NCBI RefSeq assembly: GCF_012033695.1
Contig: NZ_JAAVJI010000004.1
Location: 248,001 to 312,000, forward strand
Direction of reading: 5' to 3'
DNA length: 64,000 nt
DNA from: Pseudomonas quercus
GTDB taxonomy: Bacteria; Pseudomonadota; Gammaproteobacteria; Pseudomonadales; Pseudomonadaceae
Shown: positions 52,393 to 64,000 of the stretch, one piece after another
Numbering within the stretch: position 1 is the stretch's first letter
Layout of the letters: every line of letters starts with the position of its first letter
The notes under the pieces: generated by a model
The model's database searches: none
The model's input: only the letters and a program-made list of their open reading frames with translations
What the model was told of the DNA's origin: nothing
Position numbers and translations under genes: made by a program

Positions 52393-53318
52393 ACGGGCTT
52401 CACATCCAGCGCGCCAGCAAATTGGTGCATAACATTAAATAGAGGGCGGTCCGGGTCGATGGCCTCGGCCAACTGGCGCCCGGCCGCTGTAGGCGCCGTA
52501 GCGGGCACCGTAAAGGGCGCACGCTGTTCGGTTTTATCCGCCTGGGCCAGGGCCTGGTACAGCCCCGTGGCTGCCCGGGAGCCAAAGCAGTAAAGCCGTG
52601 GGTGCATGAAGTCGTCTGCCAACACGCTCACTGCTGGCGCCTGCTGGTGAGCATCGAGCCGTGACAGCCAGTCCACCCACAGGTCGGCGGTCGGGTTTTT
52701 CAGGCCTCGTTCGGCAGGCAGGGGCAGGCAGGCCACCTGGGGTTCGGCCTGGGAGCCCACACGCAGGGCAGCCTGTAGGCGTGCCAGCATCCCCTCGGTA
52801 GCGCGCTCGGGGGCTGTGCTGTTCAAGGCGGTGCTGATGTCCGTGAGGGTGAAGTTCCACAGGAATTTTTCGTGTACCTGAGCAAACAGGGCAAAGTCTT
52901 GGCTTTGCAAGGGGCGCAGCGCTTCTATCTGCTTGAACAGCACAGCCTGTGGCTCACCCTGCAGGGCCAGGTGCAGCAGGGGTTTGATGCGCGCACTGAA
53001 CAGCTCGCCCAAGGTGAAGGGGTTGATGAACGCTGCGGCGTCCTTGGGCTTCACGGCCTGGAAGATAAAGAACGGATAGCGCCGGGCGCTGGCATCCCTG
53101 GAGCTGATCAGGCCGCCGAGCAGCGTGGTGCCTGACCGTGCCCGGTAGGCGAAAAAGCATACCGGCAGCTGGTCGAACACGGTTTTCCAGTGTTCGTGGT
53201 GCTGCAAGGCCGCCAGGGCGGTTTGCAACCAACTGTCAAATTCACAGGCTTCGGCCGTTGAGCCATGAAAGCTCACAAAGTCCGAACTGGCCGGTATCTT
53301 TCCAAAGCAGCCAATCAT
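52389..53318 (-). CDS. tagF: T6SS accessory protein TagF
   Basis: TagF-type protein of 309 residues; in other systems TagF represses T6SS assembly post-translationally. The N-terminal TagF domain has MIGCFGKIPASSDFVSFHGS, GTTLLGGLISSRDASARRYPFFIFQAV; the rest is less conserved. The ATG at 53318 follows GGGAGCAGCCT, which decides it over an in-frame codon 25 residues upstream. It lies 31 bases after tssM, and its stop overlaps the next start as ATGA. No PppA/PpkA pair is visible. Confidence 0.9.
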   Translation of the reverse strand: MIGCFGKIPASSDFVSFHGSTAEACEFDSWLQTALAALQHHEHWKTVFDQLPVCFFAYRARSGTTLLGGLISSRDASARRYPFFIFQAVKPKDAAAFINPFTLGELFSARIKPLLHLALQGEPQAVLFKQIEALRPLQSQDFALFAQVHEKFLWNFTLTDISTALNSTAPERATEGMLARLQAALRVGSQAEPQVACLPLPAERGLKNPTADLWVDWLSRLDAHQQAPAVSVLADDFMHPRLYCFGSRAATGLYQALAQADKTEQRAPFTVPATAPTAAGRQLAEAIDPDRPLFNVMHQFAGALDVKPV

Positions 53319-53349
53319 AGGCTGCTCCCACGGTGCAGGCACAGGCGCT

Positions 53350-56300
53350 TCACTTGTCACGCCCCTGGGCCGCTGCAGATGCACCTGGCGCATTGAGTGC
53401 GCTCAGCGCCTTCACGTTGGCCAGGTCGGTGAGCTTCACACCCCCATAGTTGCGAACGGTCAGGCTCACCGGCCCATTGGCGGTATTCCAGCTGAAGCGC
53501 TGCTGAATGCCGTCCAGGTCTTCTACGCGGGCGCTGTCGTTCATGCGCAACAGGCCCCACCGGCCGGGGTAGTCGAATACCGTCACGCGCTCGCCTGCCA
53601 AGGTGATCACGTCCAGGCGCGCGCCGGGCGCGGTGGTGGTGCCTGGCCAGGAGAAGCGGCTCCAGCTGGTCTTGCCGTTGCGGTAGTGCTGGGCCTGGCC
53701 GTCCAGGGTGAAAATAAGGTCCGTGAAACTGCCGGAGGGCTCCAGCATGATCTCGAAGCCGTTGTCCTTGTCGGACAGGCTGGCAATCACTTGGCCCACC
53801 GAGCTGGCCTTGTCGATGCTGTTGACCATGGACGGGTTGACCAACGGCGCCTGCCGGGCACTGCTGCCCATGCCCAGGCCTTCACCGCCCGACAGGTTGC
53901 CGATTTCATTGCGCTTGAACGCGGGAAGCAGGCCCGACTCCGGGTCCACGAAGCGTTGCAGGTCCTTGACCGAGGCCTCGTTGCGGCTACCCGGTGCGAT
54001 AGGGTACCGGTGCGCCATCACCTGTTCCCAGGGCTTGGCGATCTGCTGGGCCCACGCCTTGGCGATCTGCTGGCCTGCGGGGTCGCGCAGGGTTTCCCAC
54101 GCGAATTGTATGGGCAGGCTGAACAACCCTTGCAGGGAGGCCGACAGCCCACCCTGGCTGGTATCCACCGTGGTTTCCACATAGTTGCGGGCGTTGGTGA
54201 CTTCGCTGGGTTGCCCTTCGAGGGTTTCGCTGATCAGCTGTTTGCTGCTTTTACCTACATCCTGGGAGCGCTGGATATTGTTCATGCGCACTTTCAACTT
54301 GCGCAGCGCCGCCAGGTAGCGGTCCATCACAGTGCTGTCAGCGCCCTCGGCGTTCTGGGACGCGAACAGCCGCGATACGGGTTCGAAGCGTTTGGCGAGC
54401 GTGCCGTCGTCCACCTGAGGCAGGGGCGAGGCCAAGGCGTTGGCGGCCTTGGGGGCGTTGTCGAACAGGCCAGTCACCTGGGCCCAGAAGGAGTCGTCGG
54501 GAAGCTTGCCGGCAGGCGCTGGCTGGCGTGGGGCCGGTACATCCCATTGGGTGTTTTCGTTCACGGCCGACAGCAGCGCCTTTACCGGGGAGTTCACCAC
54601 GTCGCTGAGCAAGGACAGTTGCTGGGTAGCATTGCCCAAATCGGTGAAGTGGCGTACGCCCACGGCCTTGAGCAGCGTGTACCAGGCCTGTGCGTAGTCG
54701 CGCTTGTAGCGCCCCATGAACTCGCGAACGAAATTGGCCTTCTGTACCAGGCTGTCGCCCCCTTCGCCATCGAGTACCCAATCCGACTCGTTGCGCAGGT
54801 TGGTGGACACCAGCTTGATCAGTTCAGGTTTGACGAACGCGTCCCAACCCTGGCGCGTGTACAGGGCCGGCACGGCTTCCCCGCCGTAAAGCAGGTCCCG
54901 GCCCGGCGAGGGCACCAGGTCATTGAGGCCGATGGGCGGGAATTGCCGGCTGGCTTCCAGTTGCAGGCGCAGGTATTCACGGTCTACCAGTGAGCTGGAG
55001 ATCATGAAGCCTTTCAGGCTTTTGCGTGTAGCCTCGATCAAAGGTTCGTTACGGGGCAGCGTGGGGGCCTGGCCGTTACTGACCAACTGAACATACAGGG
55101 CCGTGTTGCCTCGCAAGGTGCCTTCTGTGGCAGGGGTTTGTTCGCCCACGGTTTCGGCCCAGGCCAAGGGGAGGGCAGCGCTGATGAATTCAGGGTCTGG
55201 GTGGCCGCTAGGTTGGGTCAGCATCAGGTACAACTTGAGTGTGTTGTACGCTTCGATGATGGACGCCACCTGTTGCTCATCCAGGCGCCCCAGCATCTCC
55301 TCGGACAGCGACAGCCCGCCGGTAGTCGCGGACAGCTCTGCGGCGTCGCCTGCCGTGGCGGGGTTGCGTACACCATCAAGGGCTGCCTGACGGGCCTGGG
55401 CCACGCCTTGCCTGGCCATGCCTTTGGCACTGCTGGTCGCGCTGCCGAGGCTGCGAGGCAAGGTGCCTAGGCTGGGGGTGCCGGAGGGCTTTAACGCTTT
55501 GACGGCGCCGTCCACGTACGCCTGACGTGCCGAGGGCTTGCCCGCCGGCTTGGTGTTGGCGGGCGCGAACGCCTCCTGGGGGTTCACGGCGTCAGCGAAT
55601 TCGTTGAACGCACGCAGGCGCAGCTGCAGTTTGAGGGCCACAGGCGCCAAGGCCTGGGTCTGCAATTGCTGGAGGTAAGCCGGCTGCACCAAGGCATAGA
55701 GGTCATCCCCACGGTACAGCCCGGCACCGAGGCGGAAGGGCACACCCTTGGCGCGGTACTTCTCGATGGCCAACAGCTCGGTGCGCAGCAGTTCCAGGCC
55801 TTCGCCCGAGGCCAGGCGCTCGGTGCGGTCCGGGGCATCCACCAGGCCGTGCACCCGGTGCTGTACCGAGGCGATCCAGTCCCGGTTGTTCTGGAAGGCG
55901 AGCGCCTGCCAGCCCAGCACGGCCAGCCCTGCCAGCGCGCCGGCGCCGATGAGGGCCGGTGCCAGTACGCGGCTCTGTGCGGTGCGGGCTTGATGCAGGG
56001 CCAAGTCACGGTCGGCGAAAATCACCTGCCGGAAGGTATCGGTAATGAAGTAGCTGCGGTCCCCTACCTTGCGGGCAACCGTCTCATCCTGGGCTTGCGG
56101 TGGGACAGCCGCAGGCTTCAAGGCGAAGGACTCTGCCAGGTCGTCTTCATACACCCGGCTCAGTTGCTGGTCGGTCTGCAGTGCGCTGGTGAAATACAGG
56201 CCCCGCAGCAACAGCGGGTTGTGCCCATGGCCCGGCTGCACGAAATGCCCCAGGAACTGTTCCAGCACACCTGCCAGCTCGGCAAAATAGTTGGGGAAGT

Positions 56301-57279
56301 TCAACAGGGCGCTGCTGGCGCCTGCGCCCAGGGCTGCCATGTGGGCGTCCACATGGTGCTGGATACCGGCGTGCAGGTTGGCGAATTTGCGGTCCAGCAC
56401 GGCTCGCAGGCCGTGGCTCTGGAACTCCGAGAGGGCGAAGGTCATGCCCAGCGGTTGTTGGCGCCCGTGCAGGTCCAGGCTGTCGAAGGTTTCCTGGAAG
56501 CCCGGCAGCTGGTCGGTCTTGCTTAGCATCAGGTAGATCGGGGGCTGGGCATTCAGGGCACGGGTGTACTGCTCGATGCGCGCCACCAGCTGCGCCGCCA
56601 TCTCTGCCCGTTCCGACAGGGTGGCCGCCAGCAGTTCCGGCAGGCTGGCGACCAGCACCAACCCATTCACGGCCGCTTTCTTGCGCTGCTTGGCCAACAG
56701 CTGAAGGAAAGCGGCAAATTCGTTGGCAGACGGGTCGTCCTGCACATAGCGGCCAGCGGTGTCGATCAGCACGGCCTCCGGGCTGAAGTACCAGTCGCAA
56801 TGCTGGGTGCCGCTGTCGTGTTCGTTGTAGCGGCTGGCGATACTGGCCGACAGGCCGGAGCGGGTGAGCAATGAGGTTTTGCCCGCGGCAGACAGCCCGA
56901 TCACCAGGTACCAGGGCAGGTCATGCAGGGCCGAGGCGCCACCCCCGCCTGCGGAGCGGTCGGCCCGCAACAGGGCAATGGCGTGCTTGAGGCGGTCGCG
57001 CAGCACCTGCTGGTCGCGCAGCTCGGTGTGGGGGGCCAGGGAGCGGTCTACCTCGATTTGAACCAGGTGCTCAAGGTTGTGCTCGATGCGAATACGCCGG
57101 TATTGGCGCAGTACGATCAACAGCACGAAGAACGCGGTCACAATGGCCATGGCTTCCAGCACGTGGTGGCGCCACCACGGCAAGCGGGGTGCCAGCAAGC
57201 CGCAGACCAGCAGGCTGGCCAGCCACAGCACCGGGATTAGAAACCAGAAGCTTTTCAATGCGCGGAGAAGTCTTTTCAT
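53350..57279 (-). CDS. tssM: T6SS membrane complex protein TssM
   Basis: Inner-membrane IcmF protein of 1309 residues. Two N-terminal helices (about 9-30, 37-58) precede a cytoplasmic NTPase-like domain with Walker A in VIGLSAAGKTSLLTRSGL. A third helix (about 445-465) is followed by a large periplasmic region ending in the IcmF C-terminal beta domain (FSWPGTTTAPGARLDVITLAG, FDYPGRWGLLRMND). The ATG at 57279 (MKRLLRALKSF) starts just after the tssL stop; a 43-codon longer frame would overlap tssL and is Trp/Cys-rich, so it was rejected. Confidence 0.95.
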   Translation of the reverse strand: MKRLLRALKSFWFLIPVLWLASLLVCGLLAPRLPWWRHHVLEAMAIVTAFFVLLIVLRQYRRIRIEHNLEHLVQIEVDRSLAPHTELRDQQVLRDRLKHAIALLRADRSAGGGGASALHDLPWYLVIGLSAAGKTSLLTRSGLSASIASRYNEHDSGTQHCDWYFSPEAVLIDTAGRYVQDDPSANEFAAFLQLLAKQRKKAAVNGLVLVASLPELLAATLSERAEMAAQLVARIEQYTRALNAQPPIYLMLSKTDQLPGFQETFDSLDLHGRQQPLGMTFALSEFQSHGLRAVLDRKFANLHAGIQHHVDAHMAALGAGASSALLNFPNYFAELAGVLEQFLGHFVQPGHGHNPLLLRGLYFTSALQTDQQLSRVYEDDLAESFALKPAAVPPQAQDETVARKVGDRSYFITDTFRQVIFADRDLALHQARTAQSRVLAPALIGAGALAGLAVLGWQALAFQNNRDWIASVQHRVHGLVDAPDRTERLASGEGLELLRTELLAIEKYRAKGVPFRLGAGLYRGDDLYALVQPAYLQQLQTQALAPVALKLQLRLRAFNEFADAVNPQEAFAPANTKPAGKPSARQAYVDGAVKALKPSGTPSLGTLPRSLGSATSSAKGMARQGVAQARQAALDGVRNPATAGDAAELSATTGGLSLSEEMLGRLDEQQVASIIEAYNTLKLYLMLTQPSGHPDPEFISAALPLAWAETVGEQTPATEGTLRGNTALYVQLVSNGQAPTLPRNEPLIEATRKSLKGFMISSSLVDREYLRLQLEASRQFPPIGLNDLVPSPGRDLLYGGEAVPALYTRQGWDAFVKPELIKLVSTNLRNESDWVLDGEGGDSLVQKANFVREFMGRYKRDYAQAWYTLLKAVGVRHFTDLGNATQQLSLLSDVVNSPVKALLSAVNENTQWDVPAPRQPAPAGKLPDDSFWAQVTGLFDNAPKAANALASPLPQVDDGTLAKRFEPVSRLFASQNAEGADSTVMDRYLAALRKLKVRMNNIQRSQDVGKSSKQLISETLEGQPSEVTNARNYVETTVDTSQGGLSASLQGLFSLPIQFAWETLRDPAGQQIAKAWAQQIAKPWEQVMAHRYPIAPGSRNEASVKDLQRFVDPESGLLPAFKRNEIGNLSGGEGLGMGSSARQAPLVNPSMVNSIDKASSVGQVIASLSDKDNGFEIMLEPSGSFTDLIFTLDGQAQHYRNGKTSWSRFSWPGTTTAPGARLDVITLAGERVTVFDYPGRWGLLRMNDSARVEDLDGIQQRFSWNTANGPVSLTVRNYGGVKLTDLANVKALSALNAPGASAAAQGRDK

Positions 57280-57307
57280 GTCGTCCTGGACTCGGTTACC
57301 TGGCCAC

Positions 57308-58021
57308 TCAGGCGCTGAACAGCTGGCTGATGTGTTCGGAAAGCGCCGCCACGTCGCGGCCCAGCAACCAGTCCAGGGTGAGGTACACCCCCACGCACAC
57401 CAGGGCAATCAGGGCCAGGTAGACCCACACCGGTATGTCGTACCGCAACATCTGCGACACTTGGTCGGGCAAGGCCCAGTCCGGTGACAGGGCCTTGGGT
57501 GCGGTGCGGTAGCGTGCGATGTCCTGGCCCAAGGTGTTGGCCAGGTAGCGCAGTTGGTCTTTTTCCGCCAGCCCGAACTTGCCCTCGAAGCCCAGGGCCA
57601 GGCACAGGTGATACACCTCCAGCACATCGAGGTTGCCTTTCACATCACCGCGCAGGGCGTCGACCTTGTCGAAAAAGCCTTGCCCGGCCAGGTGTACGCC
57701 AAAGTAACGAAACTGCAACGGTGACAGCTCGAAGTGGGCGCGCAGGTTGGAGTCGCCGGACCGCAGCACGCTTTCGTCCAGGAAGGCACACAGGGCGTAC
57801 TGGGTGTCTTTGACCTGTTCCACGCTGTAGCCGGCCCGGCGTGCCTCATGCTCCAGGGTGGTGAAAAAGCTGTCCACGCTGGCTTCAAAGGCATGAACGG
57901 ACGAGACCTCGCGGCCACGGCGCACAATCAGCACCATGCTGATGAAGTCCTGAACCAGTGCTTTCAAGGTGGGTGTTGCAGGGGCCGCGGCCATGGCGCC
58001 CGGAAGCACGGCTTCAGTCAT
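57308..58021 (-). CDS. tssL: T6SS membrane complex protein TssL
   Basis: Inner-membrane protein (IcmH/DotU family, 237 residues). It has the cytoplasmic helical domain (QYALCAFLDESVL, FELSPLQFRYFGVHLAGQGFFDKVDAL, EVYHLCLALGFEGKFG) and one C-terminal membrane helix (about 205-227). It ends 10 residues after the helix, with no peptidoglycan-binding extension. The start overlaps the tssK stop as ATGA. Confidence 0.95.
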   Translation of the reverse strand: MTEAVLPGAMAAAPATPTLKALVQDFISMVLIVRRGREVSSVHAFEASVDSFFTTLEHEARRAGYSVEQVKDTQYALCAFLDESVLRSGDSNLRAHFELSPLQFRYFGVHLAGQGFFDKVDALRGDVKGNLDVLEVYHLCLALGFEGKFGLAEKDQLRYLANTLGQDIARYRTAPKALSPDWALPDQVSQMLRYDIPVWVYLALIALVCVGVYLTLDWLLGRDVAALSEHISQLFSA

Positions 58022-59361
58022 TTGAGTACCGCCATCAGTTCAAGCTGCAGGTTGGTGAATGCGCTAGGGGTATAGAAGGAGAGGGCCTGCGCGGCCATCA
58101 TGCGTTCGTACACGCGCCCATGGGGCTCGATCGCGAAATAGTGGTTGTCCAGCCGCACGGGAATGGCGTTGGGCAGCCGGGACGCGTGAATCAAGGTGGC
58201 CCCTGGCATGGCGCTGTTGACCACCACTTCGATGTCTTCGGGCGAGCCCACTTTGATGGCGCGCGGCACCAGCTCCAGCAGGGTGGAGCCGGGCATGTCG
58301 GCATGCACGCACAGGTAGAAATCGGCCTGGGCCAGGCGCGGGTCCTGGAGCTGCCCTTGCCAGTACGACGGCTTGACCTGGTTGAGGTGGACCGTGATGC
58401 ACTGGTTGGGAATCACGTTGTCCAGCAGTACTCGAATCATGGCGTCGAGCTTGACCAGCGAGGCCGCCGGGTCGTGGTGGTCGTACTCGGGAATGTCCTT
58501 GAGGTCGGTGTCCAAGGAGAAGGTGAGCAGGCCGCCCGCTAGCTCTGCCAGGAACAGGTACAGGCGTTCGGGGTGCAGGCGCGGGTGCGACAGCAGGTGG
58601 GCCAGCTGTGGGTAGGCCCGGTTCACGGTGTTGAGCAGCCAGAAGAGGGTCACGTCGCTGGAGCCGAATTCAGCGATCTGGTCGGCCCGTTCACGGCGAC
58701 GGCCGGACAACACGTTGCTCTTGGTCTGGAGCGCGCCCAGCAGGCGCTGGCTCAGGCTGGCCAGGGTGTCGTGGGCACCCAGGTGCAACGTGGGGTGTAC
58801 GAAGTGGGTGTCCAGCATGAAGCCGCCCAGGCTGTTGCGAGACAGCCGCGCGATGGGGCAATAGCTGTAACCGTCCAGGCTGTCGCCGTCCACCAGCATC
58901 ACCACGTTCAGCCGCAGGCTGGTGATCTCGTTTTCCAGGTCGCCTTCGTTGAGGTCGGGCAAGGTATCGAACTGCTTGCGAAACCGCCGTGCGCTCTGCT
59001 GCGCCTGGCCGTCTTCCACATAGTTCTGGCCAAAGGGTTCAGGCAGCTTCAGCGCGGCATACACCTTCAAGTCGGTGCCCTTGACCAGTGCTTTCAAATC
59101 CCTCGCAGCGGGGAGGGGGTCGTGCTGGGGCGCATCGAACAGGGTGCCGTCGGGGAACACCAGCTTCAGGCGCTTCAGTTGCAGCGAGCCACTGGCCAGC
59201 GCTTCCTCATCGATGCTCAACGCCTGCACGCCCCAATGGAACGGCGTACCGCGCAGGGTCGCCTCGGCGAGCTGGTGTTGGTGGAATTCGTCCTGGTACT
59301 GGAAGTGCTGTGGCAGGAGAAACATCCCCTCGGACCACATCACGCGGCTGTGTTTACTCAT
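58018..59361 (-). CDS. tssK: T6SS baseplate protein TssK
   Basis: Cytoplasmic connector between baseplate and membrane complex (447 residues, usual length). It opens VMWSEGMFLLPQHFQYQDEFHQH, the TssK hallmark, with FHWGVQALSIDEEAL, HPRLHPERLYLFLAELAGGLLTF and the receptor-like C-terminal domain. It overlaps both neighbours by a few bases, so the operon is translationally coupled here. Confidence 0.96.
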   Translation of the reverse strand: MSKHSRVMWSEGMFLLPQHFQYQDEFHQHQLAEATLRGTPFHWGVQALSIDEEALASGSLQLKRLKLVFPDGTLFDAPQHDPLPAARDLKALVKGTDLKVYAALKLPEPFGQNYVEDGQAQQSARRFRKQFDTLPDLNEGDLENEITSLRLNVVMLVDGDSLDGYSYCPIARLSRNSLGGFMLDTHFVHPTLHLGAHDTLASLSQRLLGALQTKSNVLSGRRRERADQIAEFGSSDVTLFWLLNTVNRAYPQLAHLLSHPRLHPERLYLFLAELAGGLLTFSLDTDLKDIPEYDHHDPAASLVKLDAMIRVLLDNVIPNQCITVHLNQVKPSYWQGQLQDPRLAQADFYLCVHADMPGSTLLELVPRAIKVGSPEDIEVVVNSAMPGATLIHASRLPNAIPVRLDNHYFAIEPHGRVYERMMAAQALSFYTPSAFTNLQLELMAVLK

Positions 59362-60013
59362 GATGGCTGCCCATGGGTGAATCGGCGTGTGCGGGAAGGG
59401 CGTTGCTGGCGGACAGTTGCGCCTCGGTGGGGGGCTTGTTCAGCACATCAACGCCACGGGCGGCCAGTACCTGGTTGTTGTCGACCAGTACCCGCAGGCC
59501 CTCGGAGGAGAACCAGATACCGTCCTTGCGCAGGGACCGGGCGTCGAACGCTACCTTCCAGCGGCTGTTCTCATCGTTGCGGAAGAAGGCGGCCACCCCC
59601 ACATACTGGGCAGCCGGTTGCAGCGGCCACTGGTCCACCTGGCCCAGGCCCGGCAGCAGGGTGATTTCCTGGCTCTCCACCAAGGTGTTGCCCAAGGCTT
59701 GCTGGGGGTTATCCCACAGGGTATCGGCATCGATGGAGGCGAAGCGCTCCAGGGTGGAGAGCTGGTACACCCGCATCACCACCGACAGCGGCTTGCCGGT
59801 TGCGTCCAGGTTCAACTGGTTGCCGCCATCGGCGGTCAGGATCAGTTTTTCCTTGTCCCCGAACAGCATGTCGCCTGCCCAGGTGTCATCCACGCGCTTG
59901 CTCGCCCGGTCCGTGACACCGCAGGCGGCCAACGCCGTGGCCACTACCAGCACGGCCAGGCCTCGTGCCCAGCACGCCTGTGGTTGAAACCGCCCCATGT
60001 ATTGCCTATTCAT
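59354..60013 (-). CDS. tssJ: T6SS outer-membrane lipoprotein TssJ
   Basis: Lipoprotein of 219 residues anchoring the membrane complex in the outer membrane. The signal ends in the lipobox LAAC. The beta-sandwich core has VVMRVYQLSTLERFASIDADTLWDNPQQALG, EITLLPGLGQVDQWPL and YVGVAAFFRN, typical of SciN/TssJ. A C-terminal extension of about 35 residues beyond the core is rich in Ala, Ser and His. A second ATG five codons in is possible. It ends inside tssK by 8 bases. Confidence 0.92.
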   Translation of the reverse strand: MNRQYMGRFQPQACWARGLAVLVVATALAACGVTDRASKRVDDTWAGDMLFGDKEKLILTADGGNQLNLDATGKPLSVVMRVYQLSTLERFASIDADTLWDNPQQALGNTLVESQEITLLPGLGQVDQWPLQPAAQYVGVAAFFRNDENSRWKVAFDARSLRKDGIWFSSEGLRVLVDNNQVLAARGVDVLNKPPTEAQLSASNALPAHADSPMGSHHE

Positions 60014-60051
60014 GACTGCTACCTATGAACGCTTGCCAGGGAAATGCCCGA

Positions 60052-62642
<2,591 letters not shown>

Positions 62643-62646
<4 letters not shown>

Positions 62647-63713
62647 AGGGAAACCCCATCGAAAGGAATAGAGAAAAGGGCGCAACGGGAGGGCGCGACA
62701 TCGCGGCCTGGGCGCTTGAGCCAGCCCAGCCAGCCCAAGGCCACACCCCCCTCGCGGCCGAGCTGGGCCAGGGGTACGGCCTCGCGCCTAAGGGTGGGGG
62801 ACAGCTGCACGTCCAGTTCCGGGCCCGCGTAAAAACGCACCAGTTCCACCAGCTGGCGGTAGCCCGGTGTGTTGGGCTGGAAGCGGCGGTAGTCCGCCAG
62901 CGCCAACGGCCCCAGTTCGATACGCACGCAGGATTGGTAATCCCACACGCGTTGGCCCACGACTGTGCTTTGCCCAAGGGCAGCGTTCCGGCGGCCCAGT
63001 TGTGTGCGCTGGCTCACGTCCAGCTTCAGCCAGCGCCCTGCGAAAGGTTTTACCTTGAACGGCAGCGAGAAATAGAAACTCAGCATTCGTTCCAGGTTGA
63101 GCGCGTTACGCGGCTTTTGCGCGAACAGCCCAGCGAAATAGGTGAACAGGGACGGGCGCAGGGAAGAGCCGTTCTGGGTGAACTGCCGCTGCTGGGCCTG
63201 TGGCCCGAAGCCCACCAGGTTGAGCAGGTAGCGGTCGAAGCGCGAGCTGCCATTGCGCTCGTACTCGATGTGAAACTTGTACTTCTGCCAGGCCTCGTAG
63301 AACAACGTGGTCATGCGATGGGAAAACACATCGAGAAACGCATGGGCCGCATCGTCGCGGTACTGGATGTGCCGTTCCAGCAGCAACTCTGTGTAGGGGC
63401 GCGGCAGTACGCCAGAGGGCCCCACCAGGCCCATGAACGTCACCTGCACGTCCGACAGGGGCAGCCCTGCCGCTGACACCCGGCCTTCGTGCTCGAACCG
63501 CAGGTCGCTCACTTCACTGGCCGGGAAATTGAGCGACAGCAGCGAGCGAAAGCGCAGCGGGTCTTCATGCGGCCGCGTGTGCAGGTCCATGCGGCCTGTT
63601 CTGCTGTAATGCAGCCGGAGCAGGCGCACCAATTGGAAAAATTCGAATCGGTACGGCTCAGCCCGGGCCTGGTCGATCAGACCAGGGGTTGATCGCCGGT
63701 TCGCGGGGGCCAT
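62643..63713 (-). CDS. tssG: T6SS baseplate protein TssG
   Basis: Baseplate wedge protein of the ImpH/VasB family (356 residues). It opens with LIDQARAEPYRFEFFQLVRLLRLH, then LSLNFPASEVSDL, VTFMGLVGPSGVLPRPYTELLLER and YRRFQPNTPGYRQLVELVRFYAGPELD, the family core. It starts 37 bases inside the end of tssF and its TGA overlaps the clpV GTG, so the three are coupled. Confidence 0.95.
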
Positions 63714-64000
63714 TGGACCACTCTCTTTTCACGTTGCAAGGTGCGAAGGGTTAACTGGGTAAAGCTGTTCAGGCTGCAGTACTGGCCGAAGAAATGGTCC
63801 AGCACCTTGCCGAACAGGAACACGCCGCTGCCGATGTACTGGGTTTCGTCGAAGGTGAGCGTGATGCCGGTGCCGCGTACGAAATTGGGCCGAGGGTGGC
63901 CAATACGCGCCACCACCGGCTCGCTGCCAACCGACGTAATGCCGTTGATCTGTTTGCGAATGGCCGAGGTGTGGCGATAGTTGTAGAGCGACAGCAGCTC
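63677..64000 (-). CDS. tssF: T6SS baseplate protein TssF, C-terminal part only
   Basis: The frame is open from the window edge to the TGA at 63677-63679 (107 codons). It contains RKQINGITSVGSEPVVARIG, FVRGTGITLTFDETQYIGSGVFLFGKVLDHFFGQYCSLNSFTQL and a basic C-terminus, typical of the TssF/ImpG end. The rest of the gene lies beyond the right edge. Confidence 0.92.
   Translation of the reverse strand, partial: ELLSLYNYRHTSAIRKQINGITSVGSEPVVARIGHPRPNFVRGTGITLTFDETQYIGSGVFLFGKVLDHFFGQYCSLNSFTQLTLRTLQREKRVVQWPPRTGDQPLV

Noticed and set aside
53686..54993. 435-codon open frame on the plus strand
   Set aside because: Antisense shadow of tssM in a GC-rich frame; rich in Gly, Gln, His and Val without motifs.

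Overview
The window looks like chromosome of a fluorescent or putida-type Pseudomonas. It is GC-rich, with a PE-LIG-POL LigD, an EstA-type autotransporter esterase, a symporter-linked hybrid kinase of the MxtR/CrbS type, REP-like palindromes built on TGTGGGAGCTG, A-rich Crc/Hfq-type motifs at start codons, and a T6SS cluster whose gene order resembles, from memory, the K1 cluster of P. putida. No database search was possible; all names rest on motifs read in the translations.

Layout. 1-2.4 kb: three-subunit Tat-exported molybdenum aldehyde oxidoreductase (paoABC-like), running off the left edge. 2.6-5.8 kb: ligD and a small membrane protein. 5.9-7.2 kb: a FadL-type porin. 7.2-8.8 kb: mostly non-coding, with one small gene, a strong stem-loop and a DnaA-box hairpin. 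8.8-19.5 kb: housekeeping block with rmuC, hybrid kinase, MFS-acyltransferase fusion, ABC-F ATPase flanked by two REP-like elements, bile-acid/sodium symporter-family carrier and rdgC. 19.7-19.95 kb: tRNA-Val and tRNA-Asp with promoter and terminator. 20-28.5 kb: a LysR-centred catabolic locus (MmgE/PrpD protein with a Tat leader, amidohydrolase, 2-hydroxycarboxylate carrier, CitE-like lyase, CaiB-type CoA-transferase, tiny ORF, AtoE-type transporter). 28.5-41.9 kb: EthD protein, YkgJ protein, TonB receptor, 2OG-Fe oxygenase, aldo/keto reductase, thpR, estA, chemoreceptor, GNAT, ppnN and a solute-binding protein.

42-48 kb is the accessory island. It opens with a Tde1-like (Ntox15, HxxD) T6SS DNase effector. 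Its front half is GC-rich; its toxin domain is AT-richer, like the genes that follow. Four tandem GAD-like/DUF1851 immunity paralogues follow in an A-B-A-B order repeating every ~1372 bp, then the remnant of a third repeat. Next is a larger gene with the same N-terminal domain, split by a 139-bp MITE-like element; removing it with one CTAG target copy restores a 475-codon frame. A longer, GC-expanded inverted copy of the element sits against the tssA stop codon.

48-64 kb is a minus-strand T6SS operon, transcribed tssF(partial)-tssG-clpV-tssJ-tssK-tssL-tssM-tagF-(TssM/OmpA chimera)-hcp-tssA, tightly packed with several ATGA/GTGA overlaps. hcp is bracketed by hairpins, and a terminator-like one separates it from tssA. 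tssB, tssC, tssE, vgrG and PAAR genes are not in view.
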